In this document: piece by piece, positions 35,709-48,517 of the stretch | Numbering within the stretch: position 1 is the stretch's first letter | Layout: the number at the start of each line of letters is the position of its first letter | Source of the DNA: Rhizophagus irregularis | Taxonomy: Eukaryota; Glomeromycota; Glomeromycetes; Glomerales; Glomeraceae | Assembly: GCF_026210795.1 (NCBI RefSeq) | Contig: NC_089452.1 | Location: forward strand, 2,666,001-2,730,000 | Reading direction: 5' to 3' | Length of the DNA: 64,000 nucleotides | Notes under the pieces: model-generated | Told to the model about the DNA's origin: nothing | Databases searched by the model: none | What the model saw: the letters and a program-made list of their open reading frames with translations, nothing else | Made by a program: the position numbers and the translations under genes

Positions 35709-37142
35709 TCATGTAATATTCGAATTTTCAACTACTTCTTCATCTTTGTACTCCCTAAAGAATTCTGCATATCCTATTGTAATTAGATTTCTAACCTTAT
35801 CTATTGCATCTACAATATAATTTCGCCTCACACAACTTTCGAGAAATCTATTAAAAACATCAATTGAATACTTCCAATTTCCCTTAAGCGTTATTTTCGT
35901 TAAAGATTTTGGAGAGAATTTAATCAAAATTTCTACTAATTCATCTCCTATATTATAATTTTCATTCAAACTTTTGAAAGTTAAATATGTTAAATTACTA
36001 CAATTCACTAATAATAATTTTACATAAATCAAATCTTCAAATTCAAAATATGTAGATAATTTTTCAATTTTTGGACAATTATTAGCGATTACTTTAATCA
36101 ACATTCCTGTATTCATAGGAGGTATTTCAATAGTATTAACATCGACACTCAAAATATTTCCTTTGGTTTTTTCGACTAATATTGCACATTCTTTAAAACA
36201 TGTCAATCCTTCAATTATAAGGTATTGAAGGTAAGGAAAGTTTACATTTATTAAATTATATTGCTGAAATTCCATGACCTCTTTATAATCATCATAATCA
36301 TAATTATGATAAATGTATAAACTTTTTAGATTGACGAGTGATGTTAAAAATGAATGTGAAATATAACCAACTGAGCTACATAAAGTAAGATTATTTATTG
36401 TAGAACCCTTTTTTGCTAATACTCTGCTTAGTTCTTCACAATCCATTTTCTTTTCAATCTCGGTGTTAAAAATTATGCTTACTATTTTTAATTTTTTCTG
36501 CGCATCGATCAAAGAAATTAATCCGGGGATATCTTGAGAACAGCCACAAATTGTCAATTGATTCAAATCTTTGCAAATTTGTGACATCTCATAAAGACTA
36601 TCAGAATTTACAAAATTCATATCAATTATTAGACTATAAAGTTGAGAAAAACATGTTTGAGCTCCTGGAAATGACGATAAGGTTTGAAAAGTTTTCCATG
36701 ACAATTTTTTAATATTTTTACATTGACTAACAAATAACTTGCAAACTTCTCGTTTTAAGAGATTTAAATTATTTCTTTTTTTAATTTTTTCAATGTCAGG
36801 AATAAATACCGTATCTATAATATTATATATAATGAAATTGTTCATATATTTACAAAAACTGATATAATTGAATGTTAGAGGTTTTGAAAAAATTGAAGGT
36901 AACATAATATTATTATCTAATAAAAGCTGTTTTGAAGAGGATGATAGATAGGAGAGTATTACATTAGAAAGTTTTTTTGATGATTTAATATCAATATAAG
37001 TGTATAGACATTTTCTCCATAAGATAGGAACTACCAAACGACACCACACTCTATTAACTAAAAGAAAAGAATGTAAAGATTTGTGATCTTTTCGTAATTC
37101 AACGAAAATAAGAGTAAGAATGTCGAAATTCAATCTATTCAT
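35709..37142 (-). CDS. F-box protein, 477 aa, single exon
   Basis: An uninterrupted minus-strand frame starts at ATG 37142. The N-terminal F-box (LNFDILTLIFVELRKDHKSL, FLLVNRVWCRLVVPILWRK; residues 3-45) is followed by a Leu/Ile-rich region with degenerate LRR-like words (LKSLYIYHN, LQYLIIEGL, CSNLTYLTFKSLN) to about residue 440. It is a paralogue of 16228-17667 with the same length and order. The likely role is substrate recognition in an SCF ubiquitin ligase; the target is unknown. A third member is dead at 4240-5425. No intron or break is visible. Confidence 0.88.
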   Translation of the reverse strand: MNRLNFDILTLIFVELRKDHKSLHSFLLVNRVWCRLVVPILWRKCLYTYIDIKSSKKLSNVILSYLSSSSKQLLLDNNIMLPSIFSKPLTFNYISFCKYMNNFIIYNIIDTVFIPDIEKIKKRNNLNLLKREVCKLFVSQCKNIKKLSWKTFQTLSSFPGAQTCFSQLYSLIIDMNFVNSDSLYEMSQICKDLNQLTICGCSQDIPGLISLIDAQKKLKIVSIIFNTEIEKKMDCEELSRVLAKKGSTINNLTLCSSVGYISHSFLTSLVNLKSLYIYHNYDYDDYKEVMEFQQYNLINVNFPYLQYLIIEGLTCFKECAILVEKTKGNILSVDVNTIEIPPMNTGMLIKVIANNCPKIEKLSTYFEFEDLIYVKLLLVNCSNLTYLTFKSLNENYNIGDELVEILIKFSPKSLTKITLKGNWKYSIDVFNRFLESCVRRNYIVDAIDKVRNLITIGYAEFFREYKDEEVVENSNIT

Positions 37143-39164
37143 TTTTCATTTCTTTATTTTTTGAACAAAGTATGCTAAGAAAAAAAAAAATGTTATATGT
37201 CAATATAAATTAAAAATATTTTCTTAAATAAATATGTAAATTGGTTATTAAGCTTTTGTCATTTGTACCAGATTTGCGTCATGCTTAGTGTTGCTTTATG
37301 TATATATCAGATATGTATCTTGCGTCATGTACGAGAAAATCGAGAAATGCCGAAAAAAATAATAAATAGTTTTTTGTCATTTTGTTATTAGATTGAGTAA
37401 TAATGTGAATAAAGTGTTTTATTAACTTTTTCTTAGACATAAAATACGAATAATAGATCAACTTTAATAGGATAAACTGAGCTTTAAAAACCTAGTCACA
37501 ATGTTACTAGGTTCCATGTGACTAAGTCACATGGAACTTTTTAATACCTATTTAACTTCTAATTATTTACCGCAGTATTCCTAATAATTCATAGGGGAGG
37601 CAGTTCAGGATTTTCCGTAAACGAACGATTGTTGGACGGTACGTCGGTACGTTTCTAATACCTATAAAAAAGTAAGGTTTTTTTCGATATAGATCTTCGA
37701 CCGTCTCTATACGTTGAGCCGATGAACAATGGTAAAAATATAGTAATTGTTCTTATAAACATATTAATTTATCGAATTATCTAATACAATCCAACAACTA
37801 TCTAAAACAAGTATGATTGCCATATCCGTCATAATATTGTCTCTCTGATAATATATGGACTAGAAAATGCAATTACCTTTTTTTTAGGAAAGACTAGTCA
37901 AGAAAGTAAAAATTTTGTGTTCGGCAAAGAAAAATTTTGTAAACTGATATTAAAGGTCTGATAAAATCTATATTAAAATGCTTCTAAGAGAGTGAATAAT
38001 CAGTTGGTCATATTGAAATGCGTTGAAAAGGACTTTTCTATATACACTTTGTGAATTCTTCCACCTTTTGTTTCATCCTAAAATTATTGGACATGGTGAT
38101 CAACAGAAATTGTTAGAAAGAGTTCGTAATCTTGTACTTGAGATAATATTGCGTTGTATGCAAAATCTTACGAACTAACCGCTATACAAATTATTTTTGC
38201 CAAAATTAATATGGCAGATTTTATTGAAAATAAAATCTTTCTGAGGCGCTGTTTTTATTTTCAATTAGATTTTCACAAAAAGTATAGGTTTAAATTTTAA
38301 AATTACTTATGTAAAGTAAAAAGAGTGTAAGAAATTATTAAAATATGCATTAGGTAAGAGTTAACGATGTATTGACCAATTTCTTAAGATTGGTTTAGTA
38401 AATTTTTAATTTTTAATGAGTGGTCATATAATAAAACAATATTAAATTAATAAAGTGATTTTTAATTAAATTATTTTTTGAGTAAATTTTAAGAAAATAA
38501 AAGTATCATGAGTCAAATAAATTATAAAATATTAAGAAATGAATAAATATATGCATTAGCTAATATTAACTAAATACAGTAAATTAATAAAAATAAGCAT
38601 CAATTTCATTAATATATTCTTTTTAATATCTGAATAAGTGCGGGAAAGAAAAAAAATAAAGAATATGTAAATAAAAAAAATATGAAAAAAATAAAATATT
38701 CATAAAAAATAACAAATATAAAATTTACTATGGGGATGATATCCCCCCGCATACGGCAAAATTTTAATAATTAAAATTATAAAAAAAAGATTTATTTAAA
38801 TTATAAACTAAGAAACTTGCAAAATATTTACTACTCTAGTCTTAGTGTTTAAATAATTCTAAGTAAAATAAAAAAAAAATAAAGAGAATATAAATATTTA
38901 TGAGCTATAAAAAAGGAATTATTTAAATTACAAACTAAGAAATTTACAAATATTTTACTACTCTAGTCTTAGTGTTTAAATAAATCTAAAAATAAAATAA
39001 AAACAATTTCTGATAAATACATCATGTCAAATATCACTTAAAAAAACTATGAATCATTTAATAATTAGTTAATTTCATTTGTTTTAAATAATTAATAAAT
39101 AAAAATAATCTATATAAATCATTTGTAAAATTAGTTTATCTTTAATACTTACTATATTACATAC
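37143..39164. other. Gene-poor stretch
   Basis: A short coding-like scrap at 38060-38170 (+) reads FHPKIIGHGDQQKLLERVRN and LVLEIILRCM, without recognised family. At 38800-39000 a roughly 120-bp segment (ACTACTCTAGTCTTAGTGTTTAAATAA) occurs twice, a local tandem duplication. Otherwise AT-rich and empty. Confidence 0.4.
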
Positions 39165-39386
39165 CTAATTATTTGTATCTTTAATTATACAATCATCAGT
39201 TATACCAATAGAAGAATGACTTGCATGATAAGTTTGGGAATCTTCCCTTTCAAGAATTTCATTCAATTTTTTACTAGTAAAATTAAGTAAGCGACTTGTA
39301 TAACATGTTTGTGGATGAGATTCAGTAGCAAGATCGTTATGCTCAATTGGTGCCCCGTAAGGCCGTAACAAATAAAATGCGATCAC
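39165..39386 (-). pseudogene. Kinase C-terminal tail relic
   Basis: Minus-strand ORF whose centre, SHPQTCYTSRLLNFTSKKLN, is the tail typical of the local kinase family (HSQACYISRNITKEI in the intact gene). No kinase domain is attached upstream, so it is a fragment or a stranded last exon. Confidence 0.5.
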
Positions 39387-39496
39387 ACCCCATCAGAATC
39401 ATATCACATTATATGATGCAAGATTTGATTGGTTTTGAAAACAATTATATATTACTTGAATTAGAAATTGCGTTTTGTATATAATTTTGTTTTACG

Positions 39497-40075
39497 ATGT
39501 CATATACTTGTTTTCTTGGTTCTGAAAATACTCCCAAAACGTTTTCATCTAAAAACCTTTTTATTCATGAAAGAACTGTTCGCCCAAATAATAAAATAAT
39601 ACCTCACTCACGCAGGTCAACTTCTCCAACTTTATATGATATTCATTACTTCAAACATTCTTTTATAACGCAGTTAAGGCACGCTTACAATTTCATAGAA
39701 GTGAACCTCGAGTAAAAACTTTAAAAATGGTGCCCTTTTCTGAAGGACTTTTTATTATTTTATTCTACAATGAACCAACTTTTCAATATTCTCCAGCAAA
39801 AAGAATGTATACTTGTAAGTTTGAAGGTGGTCAAGGAAATAAAAACTGAGTAGTAAACAGGGACATGTGCATATGTTTTAATGCAGAACGCGCAAGAAAC
39901 TCCCTTCTGTTGGAAAGAACGTGTGTACAAAGATTCAAATATGCGGTTACGTTGTGGTTCAATACGTTTTGAATTTAATGTTGATGTAAGAGATTTTGTA
40001 GAAGATAATTGAAATTTTTATATATGTATAACTGAACAACTTAGAAGATTTTGGGGTGTAGAAAAAAAAATTTAG
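39497..40075 (+). pseudogene. Unrecognised broken coding sequence
   Basis: Starts with an open piece, SYTCFLGSENTPKTFSSKNL and IHERTVRPNNKI, ending at a stop at 39713. Coding-like sense resumes at about 39885 as ETPFCWKERVYKDSNMRLRC and IRFEFNVDVRDFVEDN, with a stop before NFYICITEQLRRFW. Family not recognised; the stops suggest decay. Confidence 0.3.
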
Positions 40076-40239
40076 AAATATAGTTTATAAATTTAAAATT
40101 ATAGAAATAAAGTACGAAAAAATTATTTTTTATTTACATTATTTTCCCATTTTAATATTAAAAACTGAAGTATTTACATAGGTTCACAACGTTATCATAT
40201 TTTATATTGTCCATATATATCAAATGTATTATTACACCA

Positions 40240-40634
40240 TTAGGTTTTAATGTCCATTGTTTTTCGTGTATATTTAATTGGAGTATTATGTGTCTGATAG
40301 ATCAATTGTCGGTTTTCATAATATAGAATATCATGAATTACAGGTTTTTTTGATTTTCCTCCGCCCATTGTTGGTCCTCCAAAAAATAGCAGTACCTAAA
40401 ACAAGAATATGTTAATAAATTATTTAATCAAAAAATGCTAAATAAAATATTACAAATTGTGAATTTAATTAGTTTAAATGTATTTACACTCATCGTATTA
40501 TATCATTACACCATAATAAAAAAAAAGTCAATATTTTCTCAACATGATTAGTTATTTACGTGAGTAGTTGATCCCATCATAACCAAATTTATAACTACAG
40601 TACATGCTAAATTTAAGAAAACAATAATCTTCAT
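40240..40634 (-). CDS. Candidate small secreted protein, 76 aa, 2 exons
   Basis: Exon 1 is 40634-40560 (25 codons) and exon 2 40395-40240 (51 codons plus stop), joined by a GTAAAT...TTTTAG intron in phase 0. The first 25 residues, MKIIVFLNLACTVVINLVMM and on, form a classical hydrophobic signal peptide. The mature part begins with a Gly-rich patch (LFFGGPTMGGGKSKK), then VIHDILYYENRQLIYQ, and is basic at the end. Small secreted proteins of this kind are candidate symbiotic effectors in mycorrhizal fungi. There are no cysteines in the mature part. It was found only by joining splice sites, so transcript support would matter. Confidence 0.5.
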
Positions 40635-41551
40635 AAAATTTGCGATATTGTTCACGATTTAACATGTCGTGTGACTCATGTCATGCTATTTTTATACATA
40701 AAAGAATTGAAAAAAAAAATACATAAGGCTTCTGAATATACTCCAAAGAGAATTTGGATTTGTTCATGAAATTGTACCATGGTTATGTCCAGACTTTAAA
40801 ACCAACTTCATCGATCAAATCAGATGTTAATACAAAATATTATATTACTTTATACATAGAATACATTGAATTTTGAAATTTAAAATGTCATTACGTACAC
40901 AATGGACGTTATAAATAATCGATGGAAATACAATGGAAGGAGAATAACAAAACACATTTGATGATATTTCGGGTTGCCATCCTATTCCTAGGAAAAAAAA
41001 AGAATTTACGTTGTGTGAATAGCAGTATAGCACGTAGTGAATTTATTATAATTTCGATACTCATAAAAAACACGTCATTCATTGTAAATTACCGTGTCTG
41101 GGTTTCTAATTTCGGCCGAAAGTTCACATGATTTTCTCCTAATTTCCTGGTTTGTTATTCATTCTGCAACCCTTTTATATCAAATAATTTATATGAGGAC
41201 CAATGAAAAAAATCCCATAAACTTCTAAACCATAGATAGAAATAATCTGTTTTTGAATTATAAAAAAAATGAGTACAATGAAAATTATGATTTTCAATAC
41301 ATCATGTTCAACTAATTAACTATTTTGGAAAGTTGGAGTTATTATTGATGCAATTTATTAAGTTAACCAAGAATTGATTAACATGCGGAATTTAATGCAC
41401 AGATAATTAAATACTTCTCAGTTGATAGCTAAAACCCGATCATTGTGGTACAACGTAAGACTCAAAAGTATGTATATAAAGACAAATTTTTTCTCACTGT
41501 TTTTTTTTTATAAATTTCTTCTCTCAATATATATATATATATACATATAAG
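40635..41551. other. Intergenic
   Basis: AT-rich; short scraps only (for example near 40735-40800). It contains the promoter of the sphingoid-base kinase at its right end, with a (TA)n run at 41528-41542 just upstream of the ATG. Confidence 0.4.
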
Positions 41552-43681
41552 ATGATACCTTTACAAGTAAAAGTAAAAAGCGATGGCAATAATACCACCA
41601 GTTTATCTTTTAGCGATGATGTATTATTGTTAGAACAGAAAAAGAACTCTGGCGGTGAATAAAAAAAATTTTATTTATTCTATTTTTTTTGTGTATATGT
41701 ATATATAAATTATGTATATATAAATATATATAAATAAAACTTCATTTATTATTTATTCATTGTAGTTACGAACAAACCGATCAAAATATCTGCTAGATAT
41801 ATTCTTTCTGTTTATCTTGATAAATCAAAAGAAGTTCGAATAATAATAAAAGCATTAATTCCACAGGGAAAGTTAATATTAAAATTAGATACATTTTCTT
41901 TTGAGGTTATCGATGAAGAAGCTGCCACATTATGGATTAAAGCAATAAATGACGCCGTATATAAAGGTAGATTTAAATCATAAAATTTTAATGAAAATAA
42001 GTTATACTTTTACTAAATTTATTTTATTAGATACGAAAAAAGCAAAACATCTTAAAATATTCGTCAATCCTTTTGGTGGAGCTGGTAAAGCTGAAAATGA
42101 TTTCAATCAATCCGTTATGCCAATATTTGACGCAGCAGGATGTACATGTGAAATTACTAGTTAGTATAATTGAAAATTTCTTGTTATCAAAATAAGGAGT
42201 AAAATTTACTGCATCACGAGATCTACGGACTTGGCATATTCCCACGCTATATTCCTTTTATATAATCAACTCCTTAATTTGATGGAGTTCGGATCTCCTT
42301 AAAAAATTTCATTTTTTTTTTTTATCCTATAAATTAAAACGTATCAAATATTTTTCTGTTTATAGTAACAGAATATTCGGATCACGCTAAAGAGATTATA
42401 AAAGATTTAGATTTGAAGGCTTACGACGCTATTGTTACGGTTAGTGGGGACGGTATAATTCATGAAGTTATCAACGGACTTTTATCACGCGATGACGCAC
42501 TTGAAATTGATACTCCGATTGGAGTGATTCCCTCAGGTAAATTTTGATTGTTTAATTATATTGAGTTTTTAATTTACTTTATTGATATGTTTTATACTTT
42601 ACAGGAAGTGGGAATGGGCTAAGCTTCTGCCTCTTGGGTAATGATCATGGTAATAGCGTGTCTCACGCTGCTCTTAACATAATAAAAGGTAATTTCTATA
42701 CCAATGTAAGGTATGACTACCCCTTATTTGTCGTTTTTATTAATTAAAATTTCTTTTTTAATTTAATCAGGTGTTCCAATGAAAATCGATGTATGTTCAG
42801 TCACACAAGGGGACGAAAGATATTATTCTTTCATGTCACTAAATTATGGAATTATTGCTGATTGTGATTTATCAACTGAACACTTGAGGTATCTATCTAT
42901 CTATTTTTTTTTATAATAAATTTATATAATAATAATGGATTAAATATAATTTTTTAAATAATTTATTATTAGATTTATGAAAGATTTCAGATTTGTGATT
43001 GGCGCTTTACAGGCATTGTTAGCGAATCGTAAATATAGTTGCGAAATAGCAATGAAAATTGTTGAAGATAATATTGACAATATTAGACAAGAATATAATA
43101 AAATCTATAATTCTTCATCATCACACGTTGAAGACAAATCGAATGAAGTTGAAGATAAATCAAAAGGGATAGTAGACAAATATGGAAGCGTAAATGATCC
43201 AATTCCATCAGATTGGACAGTATTGAATGATGATGGATATATTTTCATCGCAGGGAAAGTTCCATGGTTATCTAGAAGTCAGATTGTATTTCCTTGTGCA
43301 TTACCATCTGATGGACTTTTAGATCTGATGATAGTTAATTGGGATAAAATATCAAAACTGAAAGTCGCAAATATATTGGCTTCATTTGAACAAGGAGCTC
43401 ATATTAATATGAAAGAGGTATGTCAATTAAATTTTTAATTAAATTGAAATTGCTGATTTCTATGAAAAAGATGTATAGTAATAATAAATTTAATTTTTTA
43501 TATATTAAAGGTTAAATATTATAAAGTAGCGGCCTTACGATTAACTCCAAAAAATAAAGACACGGGATATATTAGTATTGATGGGGAGAAAGTTCCATTT
43601 AAACCTTTTCAAGTTGAAGTTCATCCTAAATTAATAAACGTATTAAATATAGATGGAAAATATGCTCCAACGAATGTTTAA
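41552..43681 (+). CDS. Sphingoid long-chain base kinase (sphingosine kinase), 473 aa, 8 exons
   Basis: Exons: 41552-41654, 41766-41966, 42031-42159, 42366-42536, 42605-42688, 42771-42888, 42973-43417, 43511-43681; all GT-AG and in frame, 474 codons. It phosphorylates sphingoid bases with ATP, feeding sphingolipid turnover and signalling. After an N-terminal regulatory region (1-100), the DAGK-type catalytic domain shows KIFVNPFGGAGKA (about 106-118, nucleotide loop), VTVSGDGIIHEVINGL (about 165-180, with the catalytic Asp) and VIPSGSGNGL (about 198-207). The C-terminal half has the sandwich-fold strands (YYSFMSLNYGIIADCDL, WTVLNDDGYIFIAGKVPWL) and a variable insert near 300-325. Length agrees with fungal LCB kinases. 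Most conserved housekeeping gene in the window. Confidence 0.9.
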
Positions 43682-46600
43682 TTAATTTAAAAAAAAAATG
43701 GACAATAATTATATAGAATGTACTGTATTTTTAGTATAAATTATTGTTTTTTTTATACATGTAAAAAAAGAATTAATTATTCATTTCAATTCAAAGAACA
43801 AATCATATATGCACATATAAATTATTTGTTATATTTAGAAACACAAATATGAAACACAAGTGAAACAAATATAATGAACATATGACGATCTTGTGATTGT
43901 AATGTGATACAACTATTATGTTATTGTTAAGATAATGTACCAACAAATTACCGAATTTAGAATATGACCCCCCTAAAAATCTTGAGCGAAAGCGAAAGGG
44001 GACGAACAAACAATAAACTTATTGAAGGAACGTTTTAACAAAAGTAATTCATGTCAAGGTCCTTAGGTAGTCTGAAACAAAGATAAACTCGTTCTTATTG
44101 TTTTAGATGCAAAAAGGCGGGACAGGCAGGACATAAGACACACGACGTAAATTCAATCGTAATTGTCTTTCAACAATGTAAAGACGAAAACCACAGAATA
44201 AAGCGAAGAGGTCTTCGATAAAAAATATTACCAAAGAAGTTCGGACGTTATATAGTAACTATAAATATCAAGAAAATCAAGGTAATTTTCGTTACGACAA
44301 AATAAATAACAACATTGCAGGAAACAACTTTGAAAACAATTGGATATAATCTGATTAACCGGAACGAAAATACAAAATGAGTATGAAAGAAAGTGGACGA
44401 ATATTTAAGTATAGCATCAAGCGTAGAAGGGGAAACTAAAGGGTATTACCAATAATCAAAATAAACGTAACGAAAAAAAACCGAGTAGAAAGATGTGCTT
44501 TAGCGATAGATCTTTTTTTTTTAAAAAGAGTAAGAACGAAGATAATAAAAAATTAGATTTACAACCGAAAAGATCAAGATACGAGTATAATAATAGATCA
44601 AGGAAGTAGATCAAAGATTTTGGAGTTATAATTATAGTGATTTCGGCAATAACGGCACAGAAACAAAAAAAAGACAATGATAAAGATAATTGATCAGATT
44701 AAATTTAAATAACGAAAATACGAATTAACAGAATATGCAGAAGCAGGTGTAAAGAAGACATAAAAAGTTACTGCAGCTCATTGGAAAAATTTGAGGGAAG
44801 GATATCAGAAGTAATAGGAGAATTAAAGGTCGGCCACATTATTGAAAGTATATTTTACCATTAAAAGCAAAACATAGGTTGTTAAATGAGAAAATATCGG
44901 TTAATCAATAACAGTGAGAAATAGAATCAACAAAGATTAAATAGAAAGAATATAGAAATTAAAGGGTAGAAAATCTTCTAAAGAAGCTCCATCATTATGG
45001 AAAAAAGTATCTGAACGCAAAAATTCTAATAAAGTTTTTTTATTTCTTTATGTAATAATTGTTATTATTTTGCCTAATTTTATTATTTATGCTGACACGT
45101 TGATCTAATATTGTTGAAAATACGTTGGTGAATAACTGATTAACCAACATAAAACTAGAATAGAATAAAGAGAAATAGAATCACAGTAAGAATAAGATAT
45201 CGTATAGAATCAAGACATATGAATGTTCGGGCGTTCATGAAAAAGGATATTCAAGAAAAAGATTCTATCAATCTTTCAATTGTCCGCCTCTTCAACATTA
45301 AGGAGTCATGTTCACAGACGTTTACAATATTATGGTCTAGTCTAATAGAAACGGAGGATGACATAGTAACGTTATAAGGATAGAGAGATAATAATAAATA
45401 AGTGTGTGTAACAGATAAAAGAAGGGGGTATGATGAAGTACTGTAATCAAAGAAATTAATTTAGGCTATTATTAAAAAAAATTATAGTAAGAAATTTCTC
45501 GAGATATTACAGCTACGGCCATACACAGTGAAAAGCTCCGGAACAGTTTGATCACCGCAATTAAGCCGATGCGTCCAGCAATGGAGTACTAGAGAAATAA
45601 TGGGAGAAGTGATCGAGGTACTTTTGCTCTTGGGATGAGAATAATAATCATCGCGTGAACTACTGAACAAGGTAAAAAAAGTTTGCATTTTTATATTTAT
45701 TGCTCTCCACCTTATCCTGCAACTATCTCTAATTACGTTATTTGTTCATAGATGACCTTAATTAACGGTTCAGTAATACTTTTTACTTTTAAACTTTGCT
45801 GGATCGGTCGTCTGGTTACATCTTATGTGTTGCTAAACTCCATCTCGCCAATTATGTTCACTGAGTTTTTTGGTGACTTAAAATTAATTGAATCGATTCT
45901 TAATAATGATCACTGATAGATTGAGATGGAAATAAATGATTTCTACTTCGTTTCTCAAGTCTACGATATTGAAATCAATTGAAAGAGATGAATGAAATTT
46001 GATGAGATGACTACCCGGCTGAAAAATTGGGAAAGCTGTGACTATGTTAAAGCAATATATCATTTTACAATGATCTATCTCCATGAGACTTAACAGCCAA
46101 ATCGAATGAAGAAATTCCTTCCTTCCGCGAAAAATTTGATCGGCTTGAAAGTGCATTTTGCGTGCAGGTAAATGTTTTAATAATTTTTAGTATTTTATTA
46201 TAACGGAACACCATTCTAACTTCTGTTTGCATAGTAAATTTAATGACATCGTAACCTCATGTGATCAGTAGTTTATATTACATTTCGAGAACCATGGCGA
46301 TAAATGGATCGTATAAGGAAAGAATTTTGATCCCGATTGTGATTGGAAACGGGTGGAAAAATTCTCACCTAGTTAATTATAGAATTTACGATACTTGTCA
46401 TATTTTGATAGGAATAGTTGTATAATTTCAGCAATATTACATTTTTTTTAATAAAATTTTTTAGTTTACCTACATCAATGTATGGCTTGTTGTGTGCATA
46501 GGGAATATAATTATTAACTAATATTCTTTATTGGTTGATTTTCGCGAGATACAATGATCGTGAATCTTTAATAATACTTATATGTATGCGACACTCTCGT

Positions 46601-48286
46601 TAATAACCATGTCAGCAAGAATTTACAATTCTTGAAAATCCTAAAGTAAATTCTAGTACTAGAACATCTCGATTTGTTGAAAATTTGTAAGAATGAATCC
46701 TTCTTCTGAAGTCCCAAGTGGGTTGTAGTGTTTGTAAGATTGAATATACATCTAAAGGGAACCTCGGGAGTTATCGTACGGCATATCAGATTATAAATTA
46801 ATACTTCACGTAAAGGCTAAAGTTTACGAGAGTTTAATCGAACCTGATGAAGATAATAAATCTAATTTTTGTTTGTTTAAACTCACTTCAAAACATTTAT
46901 CTTATCCTTTATTGTTGTTTTATAACGACAACTGAAGTTACAAGGGATCGATGAAGACGCTGGAGAATGGAGCTCGAAAATAGTACTGAATTAATACGTA
47001 AACATAATTTGTATTATGTAATTATTTTTTTTTTTTAATTCGGTTTTTTTAATTATCCGTTTGTGTATTTATAGGTTGACCTACGTTACTGATGTCATTG
47101 ATATATTATTTTTTTTTCGTAAAATATTTTAGTTTTAACTTTTAAGCAATATGACTTTTAATTTTCTTTGCTCCTTTAACCTCCTTAACGAAATTTTTTT
47201 AAGGACAGATGCTCGATATATCCTTTTTTTCCCTCACAGCCTAGCCACTAATTATTTATTTCGTCATGATTATATTATAAATTCTGACGTTTTACTATGA
47301 GCCGCATTGGAGACCTTTATTATGTAATCACATGAACTTTTAATTTAAAACCGATTTTGAATACTTATATAATATAGGGTAATATACTTAACAGAAGATG
47401 CACAGATCAGAAAAAAACCAAAAATTATTACATTTTTTATTTTGTAGCTTTCTCCCAGTACCGTATTGCGGTGGCTATAGTCTTCGACCCTTATACCCCC
47501 CTTTATTGCGCGAGTTTTTACCATTAATGAAAGATGTTTATAACCTATATAACAATTGTGTTCATATACGATGTTTATTATATTATTTAGTTAACAAGAC
47601 CGTTAGTTACTAATTTATTTAATTTATTATAATAGAAAAGAGATAGTTACGAAAAAATGTTTACTATTGTTGAAAATTAAAAATGAAAATTAATTTAATA
47701 CATCAACTATTAACTAAAAGCTTTTTTTTTTTGAAGCTTATAATGAAAATTTTACACATAAATTAGGATTATACAGATACATGACCGTGATTATAGTACT
47801 GAAATCTACTTCTAATGAAGTTTCCGATGGCTGACGAAAATTCTTTATGTTGCACATTATATAATTGAGCAAGAGCTTAACGACTATACCGTTTCTTTAC
47901 TCAATCTCATATTGCCTAGTAGTTTAAGCTTTAATGAGAGAGAAATTATTTAATTTTATTTATGATTTGTCTGTATATCATATTTGATATTTTGTAAGCA
48001 GCATATAATTTTGTCCGTAGATCTATCTATGCACAGTAACTTAAATATAAAACAATAATTATTTTAATAAATTTTTCTTTCATATTTTGAATTTTAAATT
48101 TTAAAATAATTCAATTACAATTTTTTGTAAAAGAAATCAATCGCAAAAAAAAAAGAAATCAGAATATTATTTATAAGCAATATGTAGTATGATAATCTAT
48201 TCTGACTTTGTGATTTAAAATATAGAAAAGAGGGGATTGCTTCTTTTTATCAGTCTCATTTTTTTAGAACATGATTTGCAACCACA
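43682..48286. other. Long gene-poor stretch with possible retroelement residue
   Basis: At 44090-44145 (+) a decayed zinc-knuckle-like reading (CFRCKKAGQAGHKTHD) appears, perhaps from a gag-like gene. A-rich degenerate sense continues to about 45000 (LKVGHIIESIFYH near 44830) with many stops. Minus-strand ORFs at 45482-45688 and 45884-46156 and a plus-strand ORF at 47398-47613 have no recognised features. Nothing else supportable. Confidence 0.35.
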
Positions 48287-48517
48287 CTATACTGTCAATG
48301 AGGCACCAACGATAAGGAAAAAAGACTGGTTCTCGATCTTGGTGATTCTATGTTCGATAGACTCATTTTGACGTTTATCGATGTCATTTAAGACTAATAC
48401 TTTTAAAGTACTAAAATCTGCTTTATTGCCACATTGAGCACATTGAGGAGACTCAAGAATCTTTTTTTCCAAGAGAAGGTTCGAAAGTAACATATCTTCC
48501 GAACTCTGAATAGACAA
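48287..48517 (-). CDS. Small hypothetical ORF, 76 aa (doubtful)
   Basis: The ORF has a single CAQC motif (ESPQCAQCGNKADFSTLKVL), charged segments (NDIDKRQNESIEHRITKIEN) and a hydrophobic end. Composition is more coding-like than its surroundings. No family is recognised, no splice-linked neighbours were found, and it may be a gene fragment. Confidence 0.25.
   Translation of the reverse strand: MSIQSSEDMLLSNLLLEKKILESPQCAQCGNKADFSTLKVLVLNDIDKRQNESIEHRITKIENQSFFLIVGASLTV

Noticed and set aside
44040-45050. A retrotransposon gag/pol gene
   Set aside because: Only one decayed zinc-knuckle-like word; no protease, reverse transcriptase or LTR could be found, so it is mentioned only as residue.
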